Shown here in pieces: positions 1 through 9,847 of a DNA stretch of 64,000 nucleotides. Location: the NCBI GenBank assembly GCA_030429735.1, contig JAUIET010000003.1, positions 1 through 64,000 on the forward strand, written 5' to 3'. Within the stretch, counting starts at the first letter, position 1; the number at the start of each line of letters is the position of its first letter. Position numbers and translations under genes: made by a program. The notes under the pieces are model-generated. The model saw nothing but the letters and a program-made list of their open reading frames with translations. It was not told the DNA's origin and made no database searches. This stretch comes from Gammaproteobacteria bacterium (GTDB taxonomy: Bacteria; Pseudomonadota; Gammaproteobacteria; Pseudomonadales; JAUIET01).

Positions 1-405
1 TCACCGTCGCCTTTGTCGTCGCCGCCGCATTTGCCTTCACCGCACTTGCCTTCACCGTCGCCTTTGTCGTCGTCGCCGCACTTGCCTTCACCGCACTTGC
101 CTTCGCCGTCGCCCTTGTCGTCGCCGCATTTGCCTTCACCGTCGCCTTTGTCGTCGCCGCCGCATTTGCCTTCACCGCACTTGCCTTCACCGTCGCCTTT
201 GTCGTCGTCGCCGCACTTGCCTTCACCGCACTTGCCTTCGCCGTCGCCCTTGTCGTCGCCGCATTTGCCTTCACCGTCGCCTTTGTCGTCGCCGCCGCAT
301 TTGCCTTCACCGCACTTGCCTTCACCGTCGCCTTTGTCGTCGTCGCCGCACTTGCCTTCACCGCACTTGCCTTCGCCGTCGCCCTTGTCGTCGCCGCCGC
401 ATTTA
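1..405. repeat. Tandem 135-bp (45-aa) repeat, about three copies, coding for EGKCG motifs
   Basis: tcaccgtcgcctttgtcgtcgccgccgcattt starts at 1, 136 and 271. Copies read identical until about position 396, where the third diverges. Confidence 0.95.
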
Positions 406-587
406 CCTTCACCGCACTTGCCCTCACCGCATTTGCCTTCGGCGCCTTTGTTGGCCAGGTCATATCCAGCGCTCAGCTCTTGAGCGACAAATGGATCAGT
501 GGCCGCAGACGCAGTCGGTACAAACGAAGTTGCGATAAATGCTGCGCCAACTGCGGCAGCTAAAGGTTTGAGAGAGTTGTTAGCCAT
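1..587 (-). CDS. hvfA: HvfA-like low-complexity EGKCG-repeat protein, putative MNIO-modified RiPP metallophore precursor (partial, 3' end beyond window)
   Basis: Reverse complement from ATG at 587 reads MANNSLKPLAAAVGAAFIATSFVPTASAATDPFVAQELSAGYDLANKGAEGKCGEGKCGEGKCGGDDKGDGEGKCGEGKCGDDDKGDG..., open to base 1 with no stop. Signal peptide plus EGKCG repeats is the HvfA-family signature. Not in the ORF track because it is open at the edge. Confidence 0.88.
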   Translation of the reverse strand, partial: MANNSLKPLAAAVGAAFIATSFVPTASAATDPFVAQELSAGYDLANKGAEGKCGEGKCGEGKCGGDDKGDGEGKCGEGKCGDDDKGDGEGKCGEGKCGGDDKGDGEGKCGDDKGDGEGKCGEGKCGDDDKGDGEGKCGEGKCGGDDKGDGEGKCGDDKGDGEGKCGEGKCGDDDKGDGEGKCGEGKCGGDDKGDG

Positions 588-623
588 GATTGCTCCTAAT
601 CGATTAGCATTAATGTCACAGGC

Positions 624-640
624 GTTGTGCCTTGCACAAC
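624..640. promoter_or_regulatory. Perfect 7-3-7 palindrome upstream of the hvfA-like gene (candidate operator or 5'UTR hairpin)
   Basis: GTTGTGC-CTT-GCACAAC, centred about 45 bp upstream of the ATG at 587. Confidence 0.4.
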
Positions 641-710
641 TATGACACATGCCATTTCAAGTAGTTTCATTTTTAGAGAATTATGTGCGTTTCGCCACAA
701 TTTGTTACGT

Positions 711-1727
711 TCAAGCCTGTGCTACTGCCTGGGTCGCCGCATTGTCCTCTACTGACTCAAACTGTTTGGGCAGACCGCCCAACCAGTCTCGTAATACTGG
801 AAAATGATCTTCCTCGGCCGAGTGGTCGGACAACATGTCGACATGACCATAATCTTTGGCACTACCACCTCGCTTGCTCAGCACAATCAACCGGCCATCG
901 TGTGCGCCCAGGCTGGCAACGAATGCACGGATGTCTTCAGGGCAGCCGTACACGGTGTCCCGCTCGCTGGCAAAATACAAACTTGGCGGAAACGATCTGG
1001 TTTTCGCCGACAGCGCATAATCATGCTGGTCAACCGGGTCTACCCACTCTTTGTTTAAAGTCCAGTGCATGCACTGACTAAAGTAAGGACGCGCCTCATT
1101 GGAGGAACCAACCCGCATTTTTTTGGCCGGCACGTACCCGCTGAATCGACTGGCCAGCAACAAGCCGCGTTGCCAGAACCCTTTTAACGCCATATTTTTC
1201 CGAAAGTTGCCTGGCTGCGCATAACGACGAGTACCAAAGTACACCATGGCCTGCACCGGCGCGATGCTTTGCCCGTATCGAGCGAAATAACTGCTGGCCA
1301 GCACGCCGCCCCAGGCGTGACTCACCCAGATTTGTGCCTCAGGTCCGCGCTTTCTGACAATTGCTTTTTGTAGCGCTGGCAGGTCCGCGTTGATCGCGTC
1401 GTGCAGAGTGTCGGTAGACTTGGCATTTAGCCCCGGCCAGCTTTTACCTTTGCCACGCAAATCAGCAACATAGACGTCGTAACCAGAGCCCGCCAGGTAC
1501 CAGGCTAAACCGCTGCCATTGTTGGAATAAAAAATATGGCCGTCTTCAACAAGACCGTGAATCATAATGACCGGTTTTCCTGGTGCAAAGCGATCCTTGC
1601 AAAACCTGCGCACGTGCAACTGCGGACCGGCGCCAACTGACACCATCATCGATTCGGTGTGTATCTGTTGCTTGCTTTTATCGTGCATTAACAGGTGCCT
1701 CGAATACCTTACATGCCCGCCCGACAT
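711..1727 (-). CDS. alpha/beta fold hydrolase
   Basis: 338-aa ORF with IMIHGLVEDGHIF oxyanion-type motif, VYVADLRGKGKS and WVSHAWGGVLAS elbow-like region. Confidence 0.75.
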   Translation of the reverse strand: MSGGHVRYSRHLLMHDKSKQQIHTESMMVSVGAGPQLHVRRFCKDRFAPGKPVIMIHGLVEDGHIFYSNNGSGLAWYLAGSGYDVYVADLRGKGKSWPGLNAKSTDTLHDAINADLPALQKAIVRKRGPEAQIWVSHAWGGVLASSYFARYGQSIAPVQAMVYFGTRRYAQPGNFRKNMALKGFWQRGLLLASRFSGYVPAKKMRVGSSNEARPYFSQCMHWTLNKEWVDPVDQHDYALSAKTRSFPPSLYFASERDTVYGCPEDIRAFVASLGAHDGRLIVLSKRGGSAKDYGHVDMLSDHSAEEDHFPVLRDWLGGLPKQFESVEDNAATQAVAQA

Positions 1728-1749
1728 CCCAGTCGGCGTCAGGTTGCTG

Positions 1750-4700
1750 TCAATGCATGGCCTTGGACTGATGCCGCTGCTGCCATGCCGCTTGTAACCG
1801 AGTGTGTGAAATCGGCACCGCAGTGCCTAGTTGCTGCGCAAACAAAGACACTCGGTACTCTTGCAGCAGCCAATAGAAATCGTTATCAAAATGGGCCGCT
1901 GAGTCCCTCTGCGTTACCTCTTCCGCGTCAAAACGGGTTTGCCACTGCATCGCTCGTTGGTATTGCTGCTTGTCCCTACCCTGTTGCTCGCGGAGTCGTT
2001 CCAGCCGAATTGCGGCCGCTTCCAAATAGCGCGGGTAGTGCACCAGTTGCTCACTCGCCACGCGGCCAAGAAACCCTTTGCATAGTAAACTGTTCAATTG
2101 TTGCTTAACATCCTCAAGAGCGTACTTAAAATGGGAAGAACTCACATTTTCAACGGCACGCGCCACGCGGTAATGCATAAGCAATACGCTATCAAAAACA
2201 CTGATCCACTGTGCGTAAGCCGGCTGTACTGACGCTGCACGTGCTTTGAGCTGCGCATTAAATTCAGCACGATTGCGTGGAATATGAGCAGCCACATCAA
2301 AAGCTTCGTAGAAGACACGCTGCAGAGTGTCAGCAACAAACTGCCGCTGTTCCGGGAATACACTCAGCGCGAGTGACTGTTTGTTACTGCTGTATAGCTG
2401 AGCTCGCAACTGCCTGGTCAGCTCGGGCAAAGCACGCTGATACAGCGCCGAAAGCGCCCATCTCGTATAGCGCCCTGCACTGTGTTCGTTGTGAAACAAA
2501 CACAAATCCATGCGCTCGTCGCCTTGCAGCATGCCAGGAAACGCGCGATACGACAGTTCACCCAATTGATAGTCATAGACCGCCGGTAAGTCAGGGTAGT
2601 CACCAACGCCGTGCACCGGCCTGTTAAATGGCGCACGCTGGAACATCTCGCTACTTAACGTGGATGCTTTCGGGTTTGACTCAGCTGTTGCGGGTGATTT
2701 GGAAACAGTTTTTTGGACCAGCGTTTGAGCTTTTGCGCGATACTGCCGCACCACCTGGTTCGACTCATCAATCACACTGACTCTGGCAAAAAGATGTTCA
2801 GGAACCCGCGACAGATCCCACTGTATGTCACCTTCGAAAACCCGGAAATGCTCAACCAGCAGTAATTCAAGCCGATGAATCAAGCCGCCGTTCCCATTCT
2901 CAAGCTGGTCTCGGTGCTGCTCTACGGTGTCGTTGATGGGCACCAGTTTCTTGCGTACCGATTTTGGCAAGGTCCTCAGTATCGCAGCGCATTTTTCTGC
3001 AAACATACCCGGAACCAGATCATCAAAACTGTGCCCGGTAATAACGCTGCTCAGCGCAGAAGGCACGAATATCTCAATGCCATCGGCATCATCACCCGGG
3101 CAAAAATGATAACGAACCGCAAACTGATTGCCGTCGCGCTCAATAACATCTGGATACTGATCCAGCAACTCAGCAGCAACAGGCTCTTCCAGCATTTCGT
3201 GCATAGCTACACACAGAGCATCTCGCGCTTGCGAATTCGCCTGGGCATGCCAGCGTCGCATGGCTTTACAGGAGTTTACCCATTCGGGCAGATGGTCTTG
3301 GTAGCGTTCTTCCAACGCCTCGTCCACGCAGAGCAGGTCAGGCCGTCGAAGTTTGGCGCTTATTTCCCTGGCTTTGCCGGCACTGGCTGCATTGTGTCGA
3401 ATGAAGTCCAGATCCGCTCGCCACGCACCCGCAACTAGCGCCTGCTCAATAAAAATCCGCCTCGCCTCCAGCGGCTGATGCGGTGTGAATAACACTTGCC
3501 TGCCCCGGCTGATTTCAAGTCCCTGCAAACTGGCGGTCTCATAGGCCCGGATGACGCCACTTTGCTGATCGAAAAATGGCTCAGTCAAACGCTGGGTGAG
3601 CATATGCCGGGCTTCCTTGAGCACCCACTCTGGCCTGATTCTGGCTGCATTTCTGGCGTACACAGCGCCGGTCTCGACGATTTCGGTGGCAAAAATCATT
3701 GAAGGTGGTTTGGCCGCTAACGCAGAACCGGGGAACAAGCGAAACCGGCGCCGTCGCGTTCCCAGGTACTCACGCTTTTCATCTAACACGCCAATTTGGG
3801 TGACAAAACCGCTGAGCATCGCCTTATGCACCAGGTCCGCTGCGGCCGGTTTGCTGTTGCCACGCAAACCGGCCTCTTCCACCAGACCCATTAGTTGCTT
3901 GTGCACGTCAAACCAGTCTTTAGTGCGCTGAACAGAGATAAATTCTCGCCGCAAGCGTTTGTTAAACGCCGCCGAGCTCAATTCCTTACGTAACTTTTGT
4001 AAGTAGCGCCAGAGTTTTAGTAAAGTAATGAAATCAGAACGCACATCTTCAAAGCGCTTATGCAATTTATCTGCTTGCTGTTGCTGCGCTGCCGGCCTTT
4101 CACGGGGATCGGCCGCACTGAGTACAGCGGCGATGACAACAACCTCACGCAGGCACTTGAACTGCTGGCCGGCCAACAGGGTTCTACCCAGTCTGGGATC
4201 CAGCGGCAGCTGTGCTAATTGCCTGCCGACGTTGTTGATCACGTAACTTGGCGAGCCCGTACGGGGGTCTGTCTCGGCGTTCGCCTCAATCGCTTTAAGT
4301 TCCAGCAGCAATCGTTCACCGTCACGCAACAGCCTTGAATCCGGCTTTTCAAGAAACTCAAATTCTTCAACATCATTCACGCCCAGCATGGACAACTTCA
4401 GAATGACCGCGGCAAGGTTGGTGCGCAGAATCTCGGGCTCAGTGAATTCAGCTCGCTCCAGAAATGATTCTTCACTGTACAGCCGAACGCACACGCCGGG
4501 CGCCAGCCGCCCACAACGCCCAGCGCGCTGCAACGCCGATGCGCGTGACACTTCTTCGATAGGCAGTTGCTGTATTTTGTGCGCGTAACTGTAGCGACTG
4601 AAGCGCGCGTAACCGGTATCAATAACGTATCGAATTCCCGGTACAGTCACTGACGTTTCAGCAATGTTCGTGGCGAGCACAATGCGGGGCAAACCTCCCG

Positions 4701-5544
4701 GTGTGCGTTTGAACACCTTTTGTTGCTGTCGTGCTGGCAAACGAGCGTATAGGGGTAACACCTCGCAACGAAACGGAAAGCGCCCCCTCAGAACCCGGGA
4801 CGCTTCATGGATTTCGTTCTCGGTACTCAAGAATATCAATATGTCTTTGACATCTGGGGATTGCTCTCGTGGCAGCGCCATAAGCTCTTCGGCAGTATCG
4901 GCAAGCCACCGATACAGATCCTCATCTTCCGGCAATGGTCGATAGCGAACATCAACCGGATACGTTTGGCCTGAGATCTCAAACACCGGCGCATTAAAGA
5001 AAAATGTTGAGAAGCGTTCTGTATCGATGGTGGCGGACGTGATCACTACGCGAAGATCAGGACGACTTGGCAGAATGCGACGCAGGTAGGCCAGCAAAAA
5101 GTCCACATTCAGTGAGCGTTCGTGCGCCTCATCAACAATGATGCAGTCATAGCGTCTTAACAAAGGATCGCGCTGAATTTCGTTCAGCAAAATCCCATCA
5201 GTCTGCAGTTTAATCAAGCATCGACTCGCATGTTGTCGATCAAACCGAACCTGATAGCCAACCTCATCACCAAGCTCTGATTGCAGTTCATCAGCGAGCC
5301 GCTGTGCAACAGTCATCGCAGCCAGCCGGCGCGGCTGTGTATGCGCAATTTGTTTTTTGTTGCCAAACCCGGCAAGCAAGCACATTTTCGGCAGTTGCGT
5401 GGTTTTTCCGGAACCTGTATGGCCCGCCACCACAATCACTTGCTGGCGCTTTAACGCGGCAATAATCTCATCGGCAAATGCGCTGACCGGTAGTTCCACG
5501 GGAAAGCGGCAGCGAGCTTGTGCGCTATGCAGTTTCTTGTTCAA
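1750..5544 (-). CDS. hrpA: ATP-dependent RNA helicase HrpA
   Basis: 1264 aa; GHTGSGKTTQLPK Walker A, DEAH box, SATID, QRAGRCGR, long HrpA C-terminal region. Confidence 0.95.
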   Translation of the reverse strand: MNKKLHSAQARCRFPVELPVSAFADEIIAALKRQQVIVVAGHTGSGKTTQLPKMCLLAGFGNKKQIAHTQPRRLAAMTVAQRLADELQSELGDEVGYQVRFDRQHASRCLIKLQTDGILLNEIQRDPLLRRYDCIIVDEAHERSLNVDFLLAYLRRILPSRPDLRVVITSATIDTERFSTFFFNAPVFEISGQTYPVDVRYRPLPEDEDLYRWLADTAEELMALPREQSPDVKDILIFLSTENEIHEASRVLRGRFPFRCEVLPLYARLPARQQQKVFKRTPGGLPRIVLATNIAETSVTVPGIRYVIDTGYARFSRYSYAHKIQQLPIEEVSRASALQRAGRCGRLAPGVCVRLYSEESFLERAEFTEPEILRTNLAAVILKLSMLGVNDVEEFEFLEKPDSRLLRDGERLLLELKAIEANAETDPRTGSPSYVINNVGRQLAQLPLDPRLGRTLLAGQQFKCLREVVVIAAVLSAADPRERPAAQQQQADKLHKRFEDVRSDFITLLKLWRYLQKLRKELSSAAFNKRLRREFISVQRTKDWFDVHKQLMGLVEEAGLRGNSKPAAADLVHKAMLSGFVTQIGVLDEKREYLGTRRRRFRLFPGSALAAKPPSMIFATEIVETGAVYARNAARIRPEWVLKEARHMLTQRLTEPFFDQQSGVIRAYETASLQGLEISRGRQVLFTPHQPLEARRIFIEQALVAGAWRADLDFIRHNAASAGKAREISAKLRRPDLLCVDEALEERYQDHLPEWVNSCKAMRRWHAQANSQARDALCVAMHEMLEEPVAAELLDQYPDVIERDGNQFAVRYHFCPGDDADGIEIFVPSALSSVITGHSFDDLVPGMFAEKCAAILRTLPKSVRKKLVPINDTVEQHRDQLENGNGGLIHRLELLLVEHFRVFEGDIQWDLSRVPEHLFARVSVIDESNQVVRQYRAKAQTLVQKTVSKSPATAESNPKASTLSSEMFQRAPFNRPVHGVGDYPDLPAVYDYQLGELSYRAFPGMLQGDERMDLCLFHNEHSAGRYTRWALSALYQRALPELTRQLRAQLYSSNKQSLALSVFPEQRQFVADTLQRVFYEAFDVAAHIPRNRAEFNAQLKARAASVQPAYAQWISVFDSVLLMHYRVARAVENVSSSHFKYALEDVKQQLNSLLCKGFLGRVASEQLVHYPRYLEAAAIRLERLREQQGRDKQQYQRAMQWQTRFDAEEVTQRDSAAHFDNDFYWLLQEYRVSLFAQQLGTAVPISHTRLQAAWQQRHQSKAMH

Positions 5545-5559
5545 CGGCTTGCTCGTATT

Positions 5560-6987
5560 TTACAAGTACGGCGAGAACAGCCAGAAGAAGGCGTTGCGCA
5601 TACGCCGCCACAGGCCGTGCTTGCTTAGTTCTTCTCGCGTTATCAGTCGCGATTGGCCGATGCATTCGCGAGCGTGCAATGCCATCCGCTCTCCAAAAGG
5701 CTGGTCATAGACTTCAACCACCAGTTCGAAGTTAAGCCGCAGGCTTCTCGGGTCCAAATTGGATGAACCAAGTTGCACATAGTAATCGTCAACAACGAAT
5801 AACTTACTGTGTACAAACGGGCCGGGCATGCTGTAAATCTTTACGCCGGTTGCCAGCAGTGACGGCAGCACATGGGTGGTGGCCCAGGTCATGAATGGCA
5901 GATTATTCCGGGCAGGCAATACAATAGACACATCCACACCCCGCAGCGCCGCGGTCTGTAGCGCCACCTCAAGCTCTCTGGAAGGCAGAAAATAAGGCGT
6001 CATGATCAGAATACTGTTTTGCGCCAGCGATAATGCGCCAACCAGTACCCAGGTCAGTTTGTCGACGTCTTCGTTTGGACCTTCGAGCAAAACCCGGCAC
6101 GCCATATCCTGCTCGTAGAGAACCAGGTTGTCAGTGCGTGGCAATGGCAGTTGTTCATTTGTTGTGAACAACCAGTCGCCGATGAACACCTGTTCCAATT
6201 GGCGAAGTATGGGACCATGCAATACAAAGTGTATGTCTTTAAAACCATTGCGATTGTTCAGGTTTAAATGGTTTTGCCGAATATTCATGCCCCCGGTAAA
6301 ACCAAGCTCTCCGTCAATGAGTAACAGCTTGCGGTGGTTTCTCAAGTTGATCGTCAGGTTCGGAGGGAACAAGGTGGGTGGGAGATAGAGCGCAACATCA
6401 ACACCATGCTTGCTGAGCTGACCGCTGGCAAATGGAAAGTCGTATTTTTCACCAACACCATCAATCAGAACTTTTACAACCACACCGCGTCTATGTGCAG
6501 CCGCAAGTGCCTCAATAAAACGGCGCCCTATCTTGCGCGATTCAAAAATGTAGGTGGCGAGATAGATGGTTGACTGTGCGTTATCAATGGCCTGCAACAT
6601 GGTCGGGTAGGCCATATCGCCATTGTACAGCGGTTCAATGTTATTCCCCGATAGAAGCGGCCGCTGACTGGATGCCGCTGACAAACGAGCCAGGTTGGAG
6701 TAATCCGTACGGACAGTGGCATGCTGCGCTTCGTACTGCCAGGTATTGGCCATCCGCCCGATACCTGGTGTCATACGTTGTGCGCGTGTTCTTATCCTGT
6801 TCTTACCAAAAACGTAGTAGAGAAGCACACCCAGAAACGGTAAGGCAATGCACATTGCAATCCATGCCAGCGCGCTGCGCGGGTCACGTTTATTCAGAAG
6901 TGCGTGGATAGCGCCGATGGTAGTGAGTACAGAACCCACCAGGAATACCAGTACACCGGTGATTATTTCGAATTCGCTGAGCAACAC
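5560..6987 (-). CDS. cls: cardiolipin synthase (phospholipase D superfamily)
   Basis: 475 aa; N-terminal TM helices and two HxK motifs (NHRKLLLIDGELGFTGGMNI; HSKLFVVDDYYVQLGSSNLDPRS). Confidence 0.92.
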   Translation of the reverse strand: MLLSEFEIITGVLVFLVGSVLTTIGAIHALLNKRDPRSALAWIAMCIALPFLGVLLYYVFGKNRIRTRAQRMTPGIGRMANTWQYEAQHATVRTDYSNLARLSAASSQRPLLSGNNIEPLYNGDMAYPTMLQAIDNAQSTIYLATYIFESRKIGRRFIEALAAAHRRGVVVKVLIDGVGEKYDFPFASGQLSKHGVDVALYLPPTLFPPNLTINLRNHRKLLLIDGELGFTGGMNIRQNHLNLNNRNGFKDIHFVLHGPILRQLEQVFIGDWLFTTNEQLPLPRTDNLVLYEQDMACRVLLEGPNEDVDKLTWVLVGALSLAQNSILIMTPYFLPSRELEVALQTAALRGVDVSIVLPARNNLPFMTWATTHVLPSLLATGVKIYSMPGPFVHSKLFVVDDYYVQLGSSNLDPRSLRLNFELVVEVYDQPFGERMALHARECIGQSRLITREELSKHGLWRRMRNAFFWLFSPYL

Positions 6988-7096
6988 ACCATGATTGTAC
7001 CATTTAAGCCTGCAGGCAGCCGATTTACGTCAATATATTGACAGCTGCACGGCGCCCTGAGCGCGTGTTAGACTCGCCACGCAATCACATGGAGTA

Positions 7097-7717
7097 GTGG
7101 GTTTGGGATATTTGCTAGCCACTCTGAAACCACGGCGTGCAAGGCCTACTGAGGCGATCGTTGCGCTGGGCACGACGTGCTTGTTAATGCTGGGGAGCGC
7201 CAGTGCGTTTTGCGCAAGCCTTGATAACCAGGTTGAAACTATCGATGTCCAGGTCGAGGCGAGCAAACTGGTGCGTTACGAGCAGCGCATCAAACGTTTG
7301 GAAAATACCATTCAAAGCTTGCGCAGTGAGATCGAATTGCTGAGCGCGCAGCGCGACGGCCTCGAGGTTCACGCATCCACTTTGTACAAGTCACTCCAAT
7401 CGCTGGTTGAAAAGCACGCTGGCATCGCTCAGCAACTGCCGGATGACGGTGACATTGACTATCAAGCCAGGCAACGGCATGCGGATTTTGAGGTTTATTT
7501 AGCCGAACGGAAGTACAATCGTGCACTGAACGCTTTGCAAGAGACCCAGCACCAAATGTCGCGCACCACAGACTACCTGCAAGATCGTATAAATTTGCTA
7601 GAGCGCAACCGCCAAGGAGTGGTTTGGCAAAAACAGGTGTTGAAGCGCTACCATAAGGCACCCTCGACCGAACCCCGGCAGCAAGAGCACGTAGAGCGAC
7701 TGGCGCAGGCCAGATAA
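7097..7717 (+). CDS. exported coiled-coil hypothetical protein
   Basis: 206 aa, GTG start; hydrophobic N-terminal segment then heptad-rich sequence (RIKRLENTIQSLRSEIELLSAQRDGLE). Confidence 0.55.
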   Translation: MGLGYLLATLKPRRARPTEAIVALGTTCLLMLGSASAFCASLDNQVETIDVQVEASKLVRYEQRIKRLENTIQSLRSEIELLSAQRDGLEVHASTLYKSLQSLVEKHAGIAQQLPDDGDIDYQARQRHADFEVYLAERKYNRALNALQETQHQMSRTTDYLQDRINLLERNRQGVVWQKQVLKRYHKAPSTEPRQQEHVERLAQAR

Positions 7718-7750
7718 CGAACTGACTATCGGCTGTCGCAGAATAGCCCG

Positions 7751-9802
7751 GTGAGCGATTTACGCACCGCTATAAAGCCCGCACGCGTTCGCTGGCTGGA
7801 CAATGGCGCGCCCTACAGTCAGGACTTCGAAGATATTTATTTTTCCCCCACCGATGGCGTGGCTGAGAGTGAGTACGTCTATTTGTCAGCCAATCGGCTA
7901 CCAGGGCGCTGGTGCAGTGATCAGCAAACCCATGAGCCCACTTCATTCACTGTTGGCGAGCTCGGCTTTGGCAGTGGTCTCAATTTTTTACTGACGCTCA
8001 AAGCGTGGCGAAAATACTCCAGGCTGACTCGTCTGGACTACTTTAGCGTTGAAAAACATCCTCTGACCAGGCATGACCTGAAAAAAGCGCTGCAAGCCTT
8101 CCCCGAACTGCATGAAGAAGCAACACAGCTGCTGCAGCACTACCCGCCGTTGCTGACCGGCTTCCATCGACTGGATTTTAGTAACGGTGTCGGTCTGAAT
8201 CTATTGTTTGGCGATGCTGTTGATGTACTGGCCACTCTACGCCACAGCGACCGGCCCACCCTGTGCCAACACCGTCAAGCCATCGATGCCTGGTATCTGG
8301 ACGGATTTGCACCCAGTAAAAATGCGGACATGTGGTCAGAAGAATTGTTCCGGCTGATCGCTGCGTTGAGCAAACCGGGAACCACTATGTCCTCTTTTTC
8401 TGCAGCGGGTCATGTCAGGCGTAAGCTGCGCGCCGAAGGCTTCCTCGTGCACAAACAAGTGGGGTTCGCCGGCAAGCGTGAAATGCTGCTGGGCACGTTT
8501 GAGGACCCCAGCCCTAGCCCTAGCCCTAGCCCAAGATACAGAAGAAATCGTTGGTTTCCTGCTGCAACCTGGTATTCCACACCAGTGAATTCTGCGTGGG
8601 AGACGCGCGAAACACTGAGAAAAAAAGTGGCCATTATTGGTGCCGGCCTGGCCGGCTGCACCACAGCGGCGGCATTGGCTGACCGGGGCATTCAGTCCAC
8701 AATTTTTGAGTCGCATCATAAGCTGGCTGGCGGCGCTTCCGGCAATCCAGGCGCAGCCCTGTACAGCCCTTTATCGCAATACAGTTCACCATTAGCTGAT
8801 TTTTCCTTGCAAGCATACGTGTACGCATGCCACTACTATTCGATCAGGCTGGCGACCGAACCCTGCGGTCTGCTGCAGTTTATTGATGACTGGGACACTG
8901 CCTTCAAGCTTGCCAATTACATTGATGATTCATCGTATCTCGAGTTACTGGACTCCGCTGCATGCGCGAACCGAGCGGGCCTGGACGCCGGACGGGCAGC
9001 ACTTTATTTCCCACAGGGGCGCGCGATTCACATGGCAGAGCTTTGCCAACTGTTGATTCAGCGCGAGCAGATAAGTGTTAAGGCTGGACTTAAAATCTTG
9101 GACATTAGTGGATCGGGTAACGCTCTGCGTTTGCGAACAAATCACCCCGAGCAACACACCGAAGAGTATGGCGCAGTTGTGGTTTGCTGCGGTCCGCACA
9201 GCCGCCAGTTTTCGCAGTTGAGTCACCTGCCAAGCGGGGTAATCCGTGGCCAGCTCACCGCAATGTCGCCGACCAAGCGAAGCTCAGGCTTGCGAGCTGT
9301 GCTGTGCGAAGATTCCTATCTGACACCGGCGAAGGATGGGAAACACTGGTCAGGCTCCAGCTATGTTCTGGACGATTGGACCACAGACTTACGCAACGAA
9401 GAGCATCGCCAGAATACCGCGGCGGCGGCCGTATTAGTTAGTGACCCATCGTTCGCTCAGCAAGCCGCTAGTGATGGCTGGGTCGCGCTGCGCTGCACCT
9501 CGCCGGACTATTTGCCGATCGTCGGCCCGGCACCGATCGAATCCGAGTTTTACTCAGTATTTGCCGACCTTCAACACGACAAGAACAAACCACTGAATAC
9601 ACCTGCACCCTATCATCAAGGTTTATTTGTCAACACTGCGTATGGCTCGCGCGGCCTGTGTTTTGCGCCGCTGTGCGCTGAGCAGCTGGCGAGCCAGATC
9701 AACAACGAATTTTCCCCTTTGCCATCACGTCTGCGTCATGCACTATCACCGGCGCGTTTTATTGTCCGAAATATTACCCGCGGCCACTTCGCAGCGCACT
9801 GA
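7751..9802 (+). CDS. mnmC: bifunctional tRNA 5-methylaminomethyl-2-thiouridine methyltransferase/FAD-dependent oxidoreductase MnmC
   Basis: 683 aa, GTG start; LGFGSGLNFL SAM motif, YLDGFAPSKNADMWS, then FAD-binding VAIIGAGLAGCTTAAALADRG. Confidence 0.95.
   Translation: MSDLRTAIKPARVRWLDNGAPYSQDFEDIYFSPTDGVAESEYVYLSANRLPGRWCSDQQTHEPTSFTVGELGFGSGLNFLLTLKAWRKYSRLTRLDYFSVEKHPLTRHDLKKALQAFPELHEEATQLLQHYPPLLTGFHRLDFSNGVGLNLLFGDAVDVLATLRHSDRPTLCQHRQAIDAWYLDGFAPSKNADMWSEELFRLIAALSKPGTTMSSFSAAGHVRRKLRAEGFLVHKQVGFAGKREMLLGTFEDPSPSPSPSPRYRRNRWFPAATWYSTPVNSAWETRETLRKKVAIIGAGLAGCTTAAALADRGIQSTIFESHHKLAGGASGNPGAALYSPLSQYSSPLADFSLQAYVYACHYYSIRLATEPCGLLQFIDDWDTAFKLANYIDDSSYLELLDSAACANRAGLDAGRAALYFPQGRAIHMAELCQLLIQREQISVKAGLKILDISGSGNALRLRTNHPEQHTEEYGAVVVCCGPHSRQFSQLSHLPSGVIRGQLTAMSPTKRSSGLRAVLCEDSYLTPAKDGKHWSGSSYVLDDWTTDLRNEEHRQNTAAAAVLVSDPSFAQQAASDGWVALRCTSPDYLPIVGPAPIESEFYSVFADLQHDKNKPLNTPAPYHQGLFVNTAYGSRGLCFAPLCAEQLASQINNEFSPLPSRLRHALSPARFIVRNITRGHFAAH
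8510..8533 (+). repeat. Hexanucleotide microsatellite (AGCCCT)3-4 in the MnmC interdomain linker
   Basis: agccctagccctagccctagccca; in frame encodes SPSPSPSP between the two MnmC domains. Confidence 0.9.
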
Positions 9803-9847
9803 ATCTGTGGTTAACTAGTAAACAGTTACGTCACAGGTGGGAGCATT

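Noticed and set aside
1-405. CRISPR-like look of short repeats
   Set aside because: No unique spacers; units are contiguous, in frame and protein coding with 135-bp periodicity.
13-483. 156-aa SPPHLPSP-repeat ORF on the plus strand
   Set aside because: Antisense shadow of the EGKCG-repeat gene; the minus frame has a start codon, a signal peptide and family-typical motifs.
2875-3438. 187-aa plus-strand ORF inside hrpA
   Set aside because: Antisense to a well-supported helicase; composition typical of a shadow frame.
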